Of a stretch of 35,090 nt of DNA, positions 16,397 to 24,257 are shown in pieces; within the stretch, counting starts at the first letter, position 1, and the number at the start of each line of letters is the position of its first letter. Origin of the DNA: Clostridiales bacterium UBA7001 (GTDB lineage Bacteria > Bacillota > Clostridia > TANB77 > CAG-508); contig DJXP01000039.1 of NCBI GenBank assembly GCA_002449785.1, positions 1 to 35,090 of the forward strand, read 5' to 3'. The notes beneath the pieces were generated by a model. It was not told the origin of the DNA, ran no database searches, and was given only the letters and a program-made list of their open reading frames with translations. The translations under genes and the position numbers were made by a program.

Positions 16397-17737
16397 ATGA
16401 AGAAAAAAATTAAAATACTTAGTTTTGCTATTCTTTTTACATTAGTTATATCCAATTTGGTATTTGCAACTTCAAGTGATAATGCTGTAAATAGTGCAGC
16501 AAATCAAGCAAATTTAAGTGCAGAGTTAAATACCATAGAGGATGTAGATTTAAATACTACTGATAATATTGACGAGATAATAGAAGATGATGAAATACCA
16601 GAATTACCGGATGAATTTAAATACATAGAAGATGATATTCCATATCTTACTGACGAATATAGTGATTATTACGATGATGAAAATAATGATGACGTTTTTA
16701 TTATAAATGATACTATTAATATTGATGGATATACTGATGGAAATGTATATCTTATAGGTAATACTGTTAATATTAATTCTGAAGAAATAAATGGTAATGT
16801 TTTTATAATTGCCAATACAGTAAATATTAATTCATATATATCTATGTCATCATATATAATGGCAAATTCAATAAACGTTAAAGATTCTGATTTAACTGAT
16901 GCATACTTTTTAGCTGATAAAGTAAACATAGATGAAGATGTTATTATATATAGAAATGCTAAAATATTATCAAGTTCTATAAATATGGATGGACAAATAT
17001 ATGGAAAACTTACATATACCGGTAATTTGAATAAAGGCGAGAACTCAATTATTGAAGATATCGAGAAAATTGAAACTGTTGATAGTAGTGATATAGAATC
17101 AAGCATTAAAGAAACAACAAAAATAATAAAAAGTTTTTTTGAGATGTGGAAAATTTGTACAGCAATAATTATTATTTTTGTAATTGTGCTTTTAAGGAAA
17201 GATAATTTTAGCATTAATAAAACAACTGAAGACAATAAAAGTATTTTCTATACAAATAAGCAAATGAATGATGTTTTTATAGATATTATAAAGGGACTTA
17301 TATATATAGTTTTATGTATTATAGCTTTTATTATATTATTTGTGTCTTTAGTTGGAATTCCTTTAGGAATATTATTAGTATTAATTTATATCATAACTGT
17401 TTTTGTTGCAGAGCCTGTTGCATGTATAGAAATTGCTCAAATGTTTAAATTAAAATCAAATAGTAAAAGAAAATTAAAAGTTATTGTTGCACTTATTGCA
17501 ATAGCAATATATGTAGTTGTTGCATTATTAAAATCATTTGAAGAAATAAAAATTATTGGTTCATTGTTATCATTTGGTATTTTACTATATGGACTAGGAA
17601 CAATGGTAAATTGGATATTCTTTAGAAATAAAAAGAAAGAAGAAAAAATAGGAAATAGTAATGAAAATTCTATTATTTCAACTGATAATAATGATGTAAA
17701 TAATTCAAATAATGAGAGTGAAGATAATAAACAATAA
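16397..17737 (+). CDS. Exported bactofilin-like (polymer-forming) domain protein with C-terminal membrane helices
   Basis: 446 aa. A Sec signal peptide covers about residues 1-26 (KKKIK, then a hydrophobic core, ending VFATS). A very acidic Asp/Glu-rich segment follows to about residue 100. Residues about 105-215 form short repeated strands of the type V.I.NTVNINS, IIANTVNINS and MANSINVKDS, the right-handed beta-helix pattern of bactofilin/polymer-forming domains. The C-terminal half has about five helices (about 250-265, 290-345, 360-380, 385-410) and an Asn/Ser-rich tail. Known bactofilins are usually cytoplasmic, whereas this one is predicted to face outside. GGAGG precedes ATG 16397. Its function is probably envelope-related, but unproven. 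Confidence 0.75.
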   Translation: MKKKIKILSFAILFTLVISNLVFATSSDNAVNSAANQANLSAELNTIEDVDLNTTDNIDEIIEDDEIPELPDEFKYIEDDIPYLTDEYSDYYDDENNDDVFIINDTINIDGYTDGNVYLIGNTVNINSEEINGNVFIIANTVNINSYISMSSYIMANSINVKDSDLTDAYFLADKVNIDEDVIIYRNAKILSSSINMDGQIYGKLTYTGNLNKGENSIIEDIEKIETVDSSDIESSIKETTKIIKSFFEMWKICTAIIIIFVIVLLRKDNFSINKTTEDNKSIFYTNKQMNDVFIDIIKGLIYIVLCIIAFIILFVSLVGIPLGILLVLIYIITVFVAEPVACIEIAQMFKLKSNSKRKLKVIVALIAIAIYVVVALLKSFEEIKIIGSLLSFGILLYGLGTMVNWIFFRNKKKEEKIGNSNENSIISTDNNDVNNSNNESEDNKQ

Positions 17738-17760
17738 TTATATATCAAAAGTGGTGTAAA

Positions 17761-18393
17761 ATGAAAAACAAAAAAGAAGCAGTAAAAATTATAAATATAT
17801 TAAAAGAATATTATCCGGATGCAAAATGTAGTTTGGATTTTAGTAACCCTTTTGAAATTACAATAGCTGTAATGCTTTCTGCTCAATGTACTGATGAAAG
17901 AGTTAATAAAACAACACCAAATCTTTTTAAAATATATAATTCACCAAAAAAAATGGCTGAAATTGATATAAAAGAATTAGAGCAAATTATACATCCTTGT
18001 GGATTTTATAAGAACAAAGCTAAAAATGTAAAAGCATGTTGTCAAAAATTATTAGAAGAATACAATGGGATAGTTCCAGATAATATGAATGATCTTCAAA
18101 TGCTTCCAGGAATTGGGAGAAAAAGTGCTAATGTTATTATGTTAGAAGCTTTTCATAATCCACAAGGAATTGCTGTTGATACACATGCCAAGAGAATATC
18201 TAATAAAATTGGTTTTTCTAAAGAAACAGATCCTGAAAAAATTGAGAAAGATTTATTGAATATAATTCCTAAAGAATATTATTATGATGTAAATCACTTA
18301 CTAGTATGGCATGGTAGAAAAATTTGTACAGCAAGAAATCCTAAATGTGATAATTGTCCTGTAAATAATTATTGTGATAATTATAATAAATAA
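17761..18393 (+). CDS. nth: Endonuclease III
   Basis: A bifunctional DNA glycosylase/AP lyase that removes oxidised pyrimidines in base excision repair. 210 aa, the family norm. The helix-hairpin-helix LPGIGRKSANVIM near residue 115 contains the catalytic Lys, and AVDTHAKRIS near residue 139 contains the catalytic Asp. The C-terminal Fe-S loop has the canonical CX6CX2CX5C spacing (C..KCDNCPVNNYC). It starts 23 bp after the preceding gene with a GTGG-type ribosome site and is followed 21 bp later by pta, so operon membership is likely. Confidence 0.97.
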   Translation: MKNKKEAVKIINILKEYYPDAKCSLDFSNPFEITIAVMLSAQCTDERVNKTTPNLFKIYNSPKKMAEIDIKELEQIIHPCGFYKNKAKNVKACCQKLLEEYNGIVPDNMNDLQMLPGIGRKSANVIMLEAFHNPQGIAVDTHAKRISNKIGFSKETDPEKIEKDLLNIIPKEYYYDVNHLLVWHGRKICTARNPKCDNCPVNNYCDNYNK

Positions 18394-18414
18394 ATTATAT
18401 AGGGAGATTGTGAA

Positions 18415-19416
18415 ATGAACTTTATTGAAGAAATTAAAGAAAAAGCTAAATTAGAAATTAAAACTATAGTATTACCAGAAGCAACTGACATTAGAATATT
18501 AGAAGCAGCCAATATTGCATTAAAAGAAAATTATGCAAATATTGTATTATTAGGAAATAGGGAAAACATTATTAACAAAGCAAATGAAAATAATTTAGAT
18601 ATTTCAACTGCTATAATTATAGATCCAAATAATTCAGAAAAAAAAGAGTTTTATGCTGAAAAATTATATGAATTGAGAAAAGAAAAAGGAATGACTATTG
18701 AAAATGCAAGAGAACTAATAAAAAATGAAGTTTATTATGGAATGATGATGGTAAAATTAGAAGAAGCTGATGGATTAGTATCTGGAGCTATTCATTCAAC
18801 ATCAGATACTTTAAGACCTGCACTTCAAATTTTGAAAACTGCTCCAGGAACCAAACTTGTTTCGGCATTTTTCTTAATGGTTGTTCCAAATTGCGAATAT
18901 GGTGAAAACGGTGTATTCATTTTTGGAGATTCTGGATTAAATCAAAATCCTACTGCAGAAGAACTGGCATATATTGCAAAATCATCTAGTGAGAGTTTTG
19001 AAAAATTAGTAGGCAAGGAAGCTAAAGTTGCAATGCTTTCTTATTCTACAAAAGGAAGTGCAAAATCTGAACTTACTGAAAAGGTTATAAATGCTACAAA
19101 TATAGCTAAAGATTTGTTCCCAGAATTAAAGATTGATGGAGAATTACAGTTAGACGCAGCTATTGTACCAGAAGTTGCAAAAAGTAAAGCACCAGATAGT
19201 AATATTGCGGGTAATGCAAATACATTAATATTCCCAGATTTAGATGCAGGAAATATTGGATATAAATTAGTTCAAAGATTAGCAAAAGCAGAAGCATATG
19301 GACCACTTTGCCAAGGAATAGCTAAACCTGTAAATGATTTATCAAGGGGATGTTCAGCAGAAGATGTTGCAGGTGTAATTGCTATTACAGCCGTACAAGC
19401 ACAACAGAAAGGATAA
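18415..19416 (+). CDS. pta: Phosphate acetyltransferase
   Basis: Converts acetyl-CoA and phosphate to acetyl phosphate, the first step of the acetate-forming, ATP-yielding branch. 333 aa matches the short, catalytic-domain-only Pta of Firmicutes. Family blocks include TIVLPEATDIRILEAA near the N-terminus, EADGLVSGAIHSTSDTLRPA near residue 118, and FGDSGLNQNPTAEELAYIA near residue 170. Further on are MLSYSTKGSA, ELQLDAA and GPLCQGIAKPVNDLSRGC near the C-terminus. GGGAG precedes ATG 18415. Phosphotransbutyrylase is a distant alternative, but the motifs and the ackA neighbours favour Pta. Confidence 0.95.
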   Translation: MNFIEEIKEKAKLEIKTIVLPEATDIRILEAANIALKENYANIVLLGNRENIINKANENNLDISTAIIIDPNNSEKKEFYAEKLYELRKEKGMTIENARELIKNEVYYGMMMVKLEEADGLVSGAIHSTSDTLRPALQILKTAPGTKLVSAFFLMVVPNCEYGENGVFIFGDSGLNQNPTAEELAYIAKSSSESFEKLVGKEAKVAMLSYSTKGSAKSELTEKVINATNIAKDLFPELKIDGELQLDAAIVPEVAKSKAPDSNIAGNANTLIFPDLDAGNIGYKLVQRLAKAEAYGPLCQGIAKPVNDLSRGCSAEDVAGVIAITAVQAQQKG

Positions 19417-19427
19417 GAAATACTCTA

Positions 19428-20198
19428 ATGAAAAAATTTAAATTGAGTAGAAGAGAACTGGTAATAATTGATTTATTAATATTTGTACTAGTTATTAAAT
19501 TTGCTTATGAACCAATTATAAAAAATATTTCTGATAAGTTTCAAATGTATATTGATAGAGTATTATTGTTTATATGGTTTATTATAGGAATTTTAATATT
19601 AACATTTTGTTTTACCAATTTGTTTTCGGCAATACAAATATTATTTAAAAAGAAAAAATTAAATAACGAATCGCAAGAATATATTTATAAGACACAAGAA
19701 TTTTATATTAAATTAAATAATGCAAAATATTTTGCAAGGATTTTTCTTTTTATATATTTATTATTTAATTCAATGCTTATAATGGGAATACTATTTATGA
19801 TATATAATTTAATTTGTAGTATTTCAGATATTTGTAAATTAAAACACATTAATTCACAAGAAAAAGAATATAATGAAATTATTTTTAAAATTAATAATGA
19901 ATTGCAAAATGTTGTATTATATTCTATTATAATTAATATTTCATATTTTTACTTACGATATAATAGTGTTTTATTTCAATATACTCAAGGATTGAATAAT
20001 GAAGTAATGAGGTTTATTATTGGAATAATAGTAATTATAATTCAATTATTAGTTTATTTTATATTTATTAAAAAAAGGATACTTTCAAGTGGTAGACTAG
20101 TAAAGTATAGTACAAAAATGATAATTGTTATAACTTATGTATTATCTAATTTTGTGATACTAAATTTTATAATATATTTATTAAGTCATTTTATATAG
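19428..20198 (+). CDS. Six-helix membrane protein of unknown function inside the pta-ackA operon
   Basis: 256 aa from ATG 19428, not recognised. Six predicted helices, at about residues 14-34, 48-72, 105-130, 165-185, 194-216 and 227-254, are separated by a short Lys-rich loop after helix 2 and a polar loop (about 130-160). There is no signal peptide, ATPase or obvious transporter motif. It begins 11 bp after the pta stop with only a weak, distant ribosome site (GAAAGGAT), suggesting translational coupling to pta. It ends 16 bp before ackA. An upstream in-frame start at 19350 lies in pta and adds non-membrane residues, so it is rejected. Confidence 0.75.
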   Translation: MKKFKLSRRELVIIDLLIFVLVIKFAYEPIIKNISDKFQMYIDRVLLFIWFIIGILILTFCFTNLFSAIQILFKKKKLNNESQEYIYKTQEFYIKLNNAKYFARIFLFIYLLFNSMLIMGILFMIYNLICSISDICKLKHINSQEKEYNEIIFKINNELQNVVLYSIIINISYFYLRYNSVLFQYTQGLNNEVMRFIIGIIVIIIQLLVYFIFIKKRILSSGRLVKYSTKMIIVITYVLSNFVILNFIIYLLSHFI

Positions 20199-20214
20199 AA
20201 AAAGGAGGAAATTA

Positions 20215-21417
20215 ATGAAAATCTTAGTAGTAAACTGCGGGAGTTCATCACTTAAATATCAATTAATTGATATGGATAATGAAAAATTATTAGCAAAGGG
20301 AAATTTTGAAAGAATAGGTGAGCAAGAATCATTTGTAACTCATAAAGTTGCACCAGAAAAATATGTTATTAAAATACCTGTAATGAATCATGAGGAAGCA
20401 TTAAAAATTGTTCTTGAACAATTAGTTCATAAAGATTATGGGGTAATAAAAGATTTGAAAGAAATTAATGCAGTAGGACATAGAGCAGTTCATGGTGGAG
20501 AATTATTTAATAAATCTGTATTAGTAACAGATGATGTTATAGAAAAAATGGAAGAGCTTATTCCACTTGCTCCATTACATAATCCTGCTGTTGTTTTGGG
20601 AATAAGAGCTTGTCAAAAAGCAATGCCGGGCGTTCCAATGGTTGCGGTATTTGATACAGCATTTCATCAAACTATGCCTAAAGAAAATTATATATATCCA
20701 ATACCATATGAATTTTATGAAAAATATCGAATAAGAAAATATGGATTTCATGGTACATCACATAAATTTGTATCAAGTAGATGTGCAGAAATATTAAATA
20801 GAAAAAATGATGAAAACTTAAAAATAGTAACATGCCATTTAGGACAAGGAGCATCAATTTGTGCTGTAAAAGGTGGAAAATCAGTAGATACATCAATGGG
20901 ACTTTCTCCAATTAGTGGAATTCCAATGGTTACTCGTTCTGGTGACTTAGATCCATCTGTTGTAACTGAAATAATGGATAGGGAAAACTTGACTGCAAAA
21001 GAAGTTATTTCTGTATTGAATAAAAAATCAGGGTTATATGGTATAACAGGATTAAATCCAGATTTTAGAGAGATTGAATTAGCTTCATATGAACCTGATA
21101 ATCCTAAAGCTAAGCTTGCTATTGATTTATTTACAAAAACAATTGCTCAATTTATAGCAAAATATGCTGTTTCAATGAATGGTATAGATGCAATAGTTTT
21201 TACAGGTGGAATTGGAGAAAATCAAATAAATATTAGAAAAAAAATATGTGAAAATCTTGAGTGGATGGGTGTAAAACTTGATTTGGATGCTAATAATATA
21301 AGAAGCGAAGAAAAGAAGATATCAAGTAGTGATTCAAAGGTTACTGTATATATTATTCCTACAGATGAAGAAATGGCTATAGCTAGAGATACTAAATCTA
21401 TTGTAGAAAATATTTAA
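20215..21417 (+). CDS. ackA: Acetate kinase, copy 1
   Basis: Makes acetate and ATP from acetyl phosphate, using the product of Pta. 400 aa. The sugar-kinase/Hsp70-fold blocks are all present: LVVNCGSSSLKYQL at the N-terminus, GHRAVHGG (Arg that binds acetyl phosphate) near residue 90, FDTAFHQTMP (catalytic Asp) near residue 147, and YGFHGTSH (His) near residue 178. VTRSGDLDP (Arg) and FTGGIGEN near residue 323 complete the set. The phosphate loop reads HLGQGAS, with Gln211 where most acetate kinases have Asn. AAAGGAGG lies ahead of ATG 20215. It is the closest of the three copies to the textbook family (KSGLYGITG block) and is followed by a terminator-like hairpin. Confidence 0.95.
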   Translation: MKILVVNCGSSSLKYQLIDMDNEKLLAKGNFERIGEQESFVTHKVAPEKYVIKIPVMNHEEALKIVLEQLVHKDYGVIKDLKEINAVGHRAVHGGELFNKSVLVTDDVIEKMEELIPLAPLHNPAVVLGIRACQKAMPGVPMVAVFDTAFHQTMPKENYIYPIPYEFYEKYRIRKYGFHGTSHKFVSSRCAEILNRKNDENLKIVTCHLGQGASICAVKGGKSVDTSMGLSPISGIPMVTRSGDLDPSVVTEIMDRENLTAKEVISVLNKKSGLYGITGLNPDFREIELASYEPDNPKAKLAIDLFTKTIAQFIAKYAVSMNGIDAIVFTGGIGENQINIRKKICENLEWMGVKLDLDANNIRSEEKKISSSDSKVTVYIIPTDEEMAIARDTKSIVENI

Positions 21418-21422
21418 TATTT

Positions 21423-21470
21423 AAGCAGTGTGGCAATAAGATTTAAATTTTGCTGCTCTGCTTTTTATGT
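21423..21470 (+). terminator. Intrinsic terminator after ackA copy 1
   Basis: The stem AAGCAGTGTGGCAA (21423-21436) pairs with TTGCTGCTCTGCTT (21450-21463) with one mismatch and two G-U pairs. It is followed by TTTATGTTTTT. It lies 5 bases after the ackA stop and would attenuate read-through into the second acetate kinase. Confidence 0.6.
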
Positions 21471-21518
21471 TTTTATATAAATATTGGAATAATTGAAATA
21501 ATAAATGGAGGAAAAAAT

Positions 21519-22709
21519 ATGAAAGTATTGGTATTAAATTGTGGAAGTTCATCACTTAAATGTCAATTGTTAGATATGGAAAAAAATGAAAGAATAATGA
21601 AAGGAAATTATGAAAGAATTGGTGGAAACAGATCTTCTCTTAGATTTAATGTTAGAGGAAATAAAACAGTAATTGAAAAACCGGCTAGAGACTATGTTGA
21701 AGCAATAGAAAACATTTTAAATTTACTTGTAAGTGCGGAATATAATGTAATAAGTAGTTATGATGAAATCGGAGCAGTAGGGCATAGAATAGTTCATGGT
21801 GGAGAAAAGTACAAAGAATCTGTCTTAATTGATGATACAGTAATCGATAATATTAAAGAATGTATAACTTTAGCACCAATTCATAATCCCGCAGGTCTTG
21901 CTGGAATTGAAGCTTGCAAGCAATTACTTCCAAATGTTCCAATGGTTGCTGCATTTGATACAGCATTTCATCAAACAATTCCTGAGAAAGCATATATTTA
22001 TCAATTACCTTATAAGTTTTATAAAGATTATAAAGTAAGAAAATATGGTTTCCATGGATGTAGCCATAGATATGTTGCAGGAAGAACACAAGAAATCCTT
22101 GGCAGATATGATTTAAAACACATCAATTGTCATTTAGGATCAGGTGCATCACTTTGTGCAATAAATTCTGGTGTTTCAGTAGATACTACTATGGGAATGA
22201 CACCATTAGCTGGTATTCCTATGGGAACAAGATCTGGTGATGTTGATCCATCAATAATACCAATAGTTATGAAATTATATGATATAAAGCCAGATGAAAT
22301 GTTAAAAATTTTAAACAAAGAATCAGGTGCTTGGGGAGTATCTGGTGTATCTGATGATTTTAGAGATATTGAAAGAAATGCAGCTTTAGGTGATAAAAGA
22401 TCTATATTAACATTAGAGAGTCGTGCATATACAATAGCACAATATATTGGAAAAATGATAGTATCACTTCAAGGTGTAGATGTGTTAACATTTTCGGGTG
22501 GTGTTGGTGAAAATGGTATGGAAGAAAGAGAAAGAATTTGTAAATATTTAGAATGTTTCGGAATTAGAATTGATAATCAAAGAAATAATTTTAAAGGAAA
22601 AGAAGGGTTGATATCTTCTGATGATTCTAGAGTTAAAGTATATGTTGTTCCAACTAATGAAGAATTAATTATTGCAAAAGATACATATGAGATTGTAAAA
22701 TCTATGTAG
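21519..22709 (+). CDS. ackA: Acetate kinase, copy 2
   Basis: 396 aa from ATG 21519, which follows GGAGG by 7 bases; an in-frame TTG at 21450 lies inside the upstream hairpin and is rejected. All acetate kinase blocks are present: LVLNCGSSSLKCQL, GHRIVHGG, FDTAFHQTIP, YGFHGCSH (Cys replaces the usual Thr), GTRSGDVDP and FSGGVGEN. The phosphate loop reads HLGSGAS, with Ser208 in the usual Asn position. Blocks such as SGAWGVSGVSDDFRDIE and MEKNE...KGN.ERIGG group it with copy 3 rather than copy 1. Expected reaction is acetyl phosphate plus ADP to acetate plus ATP; a shifted acyl preference (propionate, butyrate) cannot be excluded. Confidence 0.92.
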   Translation: MKVLVLNCGSSSLKCQLLDMEKNERIMKGNYERIGGNRSSLRFNVRGNKTVIEKPARDYVEAIENILNLLVSAEYNVISSYDEIGAVGHRIVHGGEKYKESVLIDDTVIDNIKECITLAPIHNPAGLAGIEACKQLLPNVPMVAAFDTAFHQTIPEKAYIYQLPYKFYKDYKVRKYGFHGCSHRYVAGRTQEILGRYDLKHINCHLGSGASLCAINSGVSVDTTMGMTPLAGIPMGTRSGDVDPSIIPIVMKLYDIKPDEMLKILNKESGAWGVSGVSDDFRDIERNAALGDKRSILTLESRAYTIAQYIGKMIVSLQGVDVLTFSGGVGENGMEERERICKYLECFGIRIDNQRNNFKGKEGLISSDDSRVKVYVVPTNEELIIAKDTYEIVKSM

Positions 22710-22734
22710 GTTAAATATTTAAACTGATCATATA

Positions 22735-22924
22735 AAAGGCTAGATATAATTAAATTTTTTCAAAAAATGCTAGTACAAGCTAATTTTTGCTAAAATCTAA
22801 ACTAATTTTATGGCACCCTTTCAAGGCAAGCTCGAACTATTTCCATAAAATTAATTAAGATTTTTAAAGCAAAAATTACTTTTTAGGCGCATTATTTTTC
22901 AAAAATTAATTATAACTAGCCTTT
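22735..22924. repeat. Long palindromic intergenic element, copy C
   Basis: The 310-bp gap between acetate kinase copies 2 and 3 holds a third palindromic element. The ends AAAGGCTAG (22735-22743) and CTAGCCTTT (22916-22924) pair, and complementarity continues inward with a few mismatches over about 36 bp. The inner stem ATTTTATGG (about 22805-22813) pairs with CCATAAAAT (about 22842-22850). The loop contains GGCACCCTTTCAAGG, and the TTTTATGGCACCCTT segment is identical to copy A. The rest of the gap holds a promoter for copy 3. Confidence 0.78.
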
Positions 22925-22949
22925 AGTAAATAAATTTATTATATTTATA

Positions 22950-22978
22950 TTGTTTGATAAATTCTTTTATGTTAAAAT
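22950..22978 (+). promoter_or_regulatory. Predicted promoter for ackA copy 3
   Basis: TTGTTT at 22950-22955 and TAAAAT at 22973-22978 with a 17-base spacer, 42 bases before the start codon and just downstream of palindromic copy C. Found by eye only. Confidence 0.45.
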
Positions 22979-23019
22979 GTTTGATGAAAAAAATATATAA
23001 CCAAAAGAGAGGAATGAAA

Positions 23020-24213
23020 ATGAAAATATTAGTTCTAAATTGTGGAAGTTCTTCACTTAAATTTCAATTTATAGATATGGAAAAAAATGAATTATTAGCA
23101 AAAGGAAATTTTGAAAGAATAGGTGGAATGAAAACTACTTTAAAATTGAATATCGGAGGCAAAAAAGAAGACATTTTACATATTGCTAGAGATTATGATG
23201 AAGCTATTTCATTTGTGCTTGAAGTACTTCAAAGAAAAGAAAACAATTTAATAAATGATTTGTCTGAGATCGGAGCAGTTGGTCATAGAATAGTTCATGG
23301 AGGAGAGTTATTTAAGAATTCAGTAGTAATAGATGAAGAAGTTATTTCTGAAATTGAAAAATGTACAGATCTTGCTCCACTTCATAATCCTTCTGCTGTA
23401 GCTGGAATAAAAGCGTCTAAAAACATTTTACCTGATGTTCCAATGGTTGCTGTATTTGATACAGCTTTTCATCAAACTATGCCATCTAAAGCATATATAT
23501 ATCAAATTCCATATAGATATTATACTAGTTACAAAATTAGAAAATATGGATTTCATGGAACAAGTCATAAATATGTTGCAGAAAGAATTGCTGAAATTGA
23601 AAAAAGAAATGATTTAAAAATTATAAACTGTCATTTAGGTCAAGGAGCATCTGTTTGTGCTATCAAAAATGGTGTTTCTGTTGATACATCTATGGGATTA
23701 ACACCACTTGCAGGTATTCCTATGGCTACAAGATGTGGTGACATAGATCCAGCTATTATTCCTTATATAATGAAAAAAGATAATTTGGGTCCAGAAGATA
23801 TTGAAGAAATATTAAATAAGCAATCAGGAGCATGGGGAGTTTCAGGTGTTTCTATTGACTATAAAGATATAGAAGATGGATATAATATGGGAGATCAAAG
23901 ATCTATTTTAACATTAGAAAGTCAAGCTTATAAAATAGCACAATATATTGGAAGTTATATGATTACACTTGGTGGGTTAGATGTACTAACATTTGCCGGA
24001 GGAGTTGGCGAAAATGGTATAGAAACAAGAGAGAGAATATGTAAATATTTGGAACCTTTTGGTGTTATATTAGATTTAGAAAAGAACAAAATAAAAGGAA
24101 AAGAGAAGTGTATTTCAAGTGATTTATCAAAAGTGAAAATATATATTGTCCCTACAAATGAAGAATATATGATAGCAAAAGAAACATTCAAATTAGTAAG
24201 AGGAGAAAATTAG
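23020..24213 (+). CDS. ackA: Acetate kinase, copy 3
   Basis: 397 aa from ATG 23020, with AGAGAGGA about 8 bases upstream; earlier in-frame starts lack the family N-terminus and lie within the predicted promoter and leader. Blocks: LVLNCGSSSLKFQF, GHRIVHGG, FDTAFHQTMP, YGFHGTSH, ATRCGDIDP (Cys replaces the usual Ser) and FAGGVGEN. The phosphate loop reads HLGQGAS (Gln208). It is most like copy 2 (SGAWGVSGVSIDYKDIE), suggesting a later duplication of that pair. It has its own predicted promoter and ends at a strong bidirectional terminator, so it may be expressed separately from pta-ackA1. Confidence 0.93.
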   Translation: MKILVLNCGSSSLKFQFIDMEKNELLAKGNFERIGGMKTTLKLNIGGKKEDILHIARDYDEAISFVLEVLQRKENNLINDLSEIGAVGHRIVHGGELFKNSVVIDEEVISEIEKCTDLAPLHNPSAVAGIKASKNILPDVPMVAVFDTAFHQTMPSKAYIYQIPYRYYTSYKIRKYGFHGTSHKYVAERIAEIEKRNDLKIINCHLGQGASVCAIKNGVSVDTSMGLTPLAGIPMATRCGDIDPAIIPYIMKKDNLGPEDIEEILNKQSGAWGVSGVSIDYKDIEDGYNMGDQRSILTLESQAYKIAQYIGSYMITLGGLDVLTFAGGVGENGIETRERICKYLEPFGVILDLEKNKIKGKEKCISSDLSKVKIYIVPTNEEYMIAKETFKLVRGEN

Positions 24214-24225
24214 TTATTCAAATAA

Positions 24226-24257
24226 AATAACGGATAGAATTGATTCTATCCGTTATT
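24226..24257. terminator. Bidirectional terminator between ackA copy 3 and rqcH
   Basis: A perfect 15-bp stem, AATAACGGATAGAAT pairing with ATTCTATCCGTTATT, with a 2-base loop. T-rich sequence follows on both strands. It serves two convergent genes, and its right arm overlaps the last two bases of the rqcH stop codon. Confidence 0.88.

Noticed and set aside
16669..17235. A 188-codon open frame on the minus strand
   Set aside because: It lies wholly opposite the signal-peptide/bactofilin-like gene, lacks a ribosome site, and its composition mirrors the AT-rich, repetitive sense strand. It is a shadow frame.
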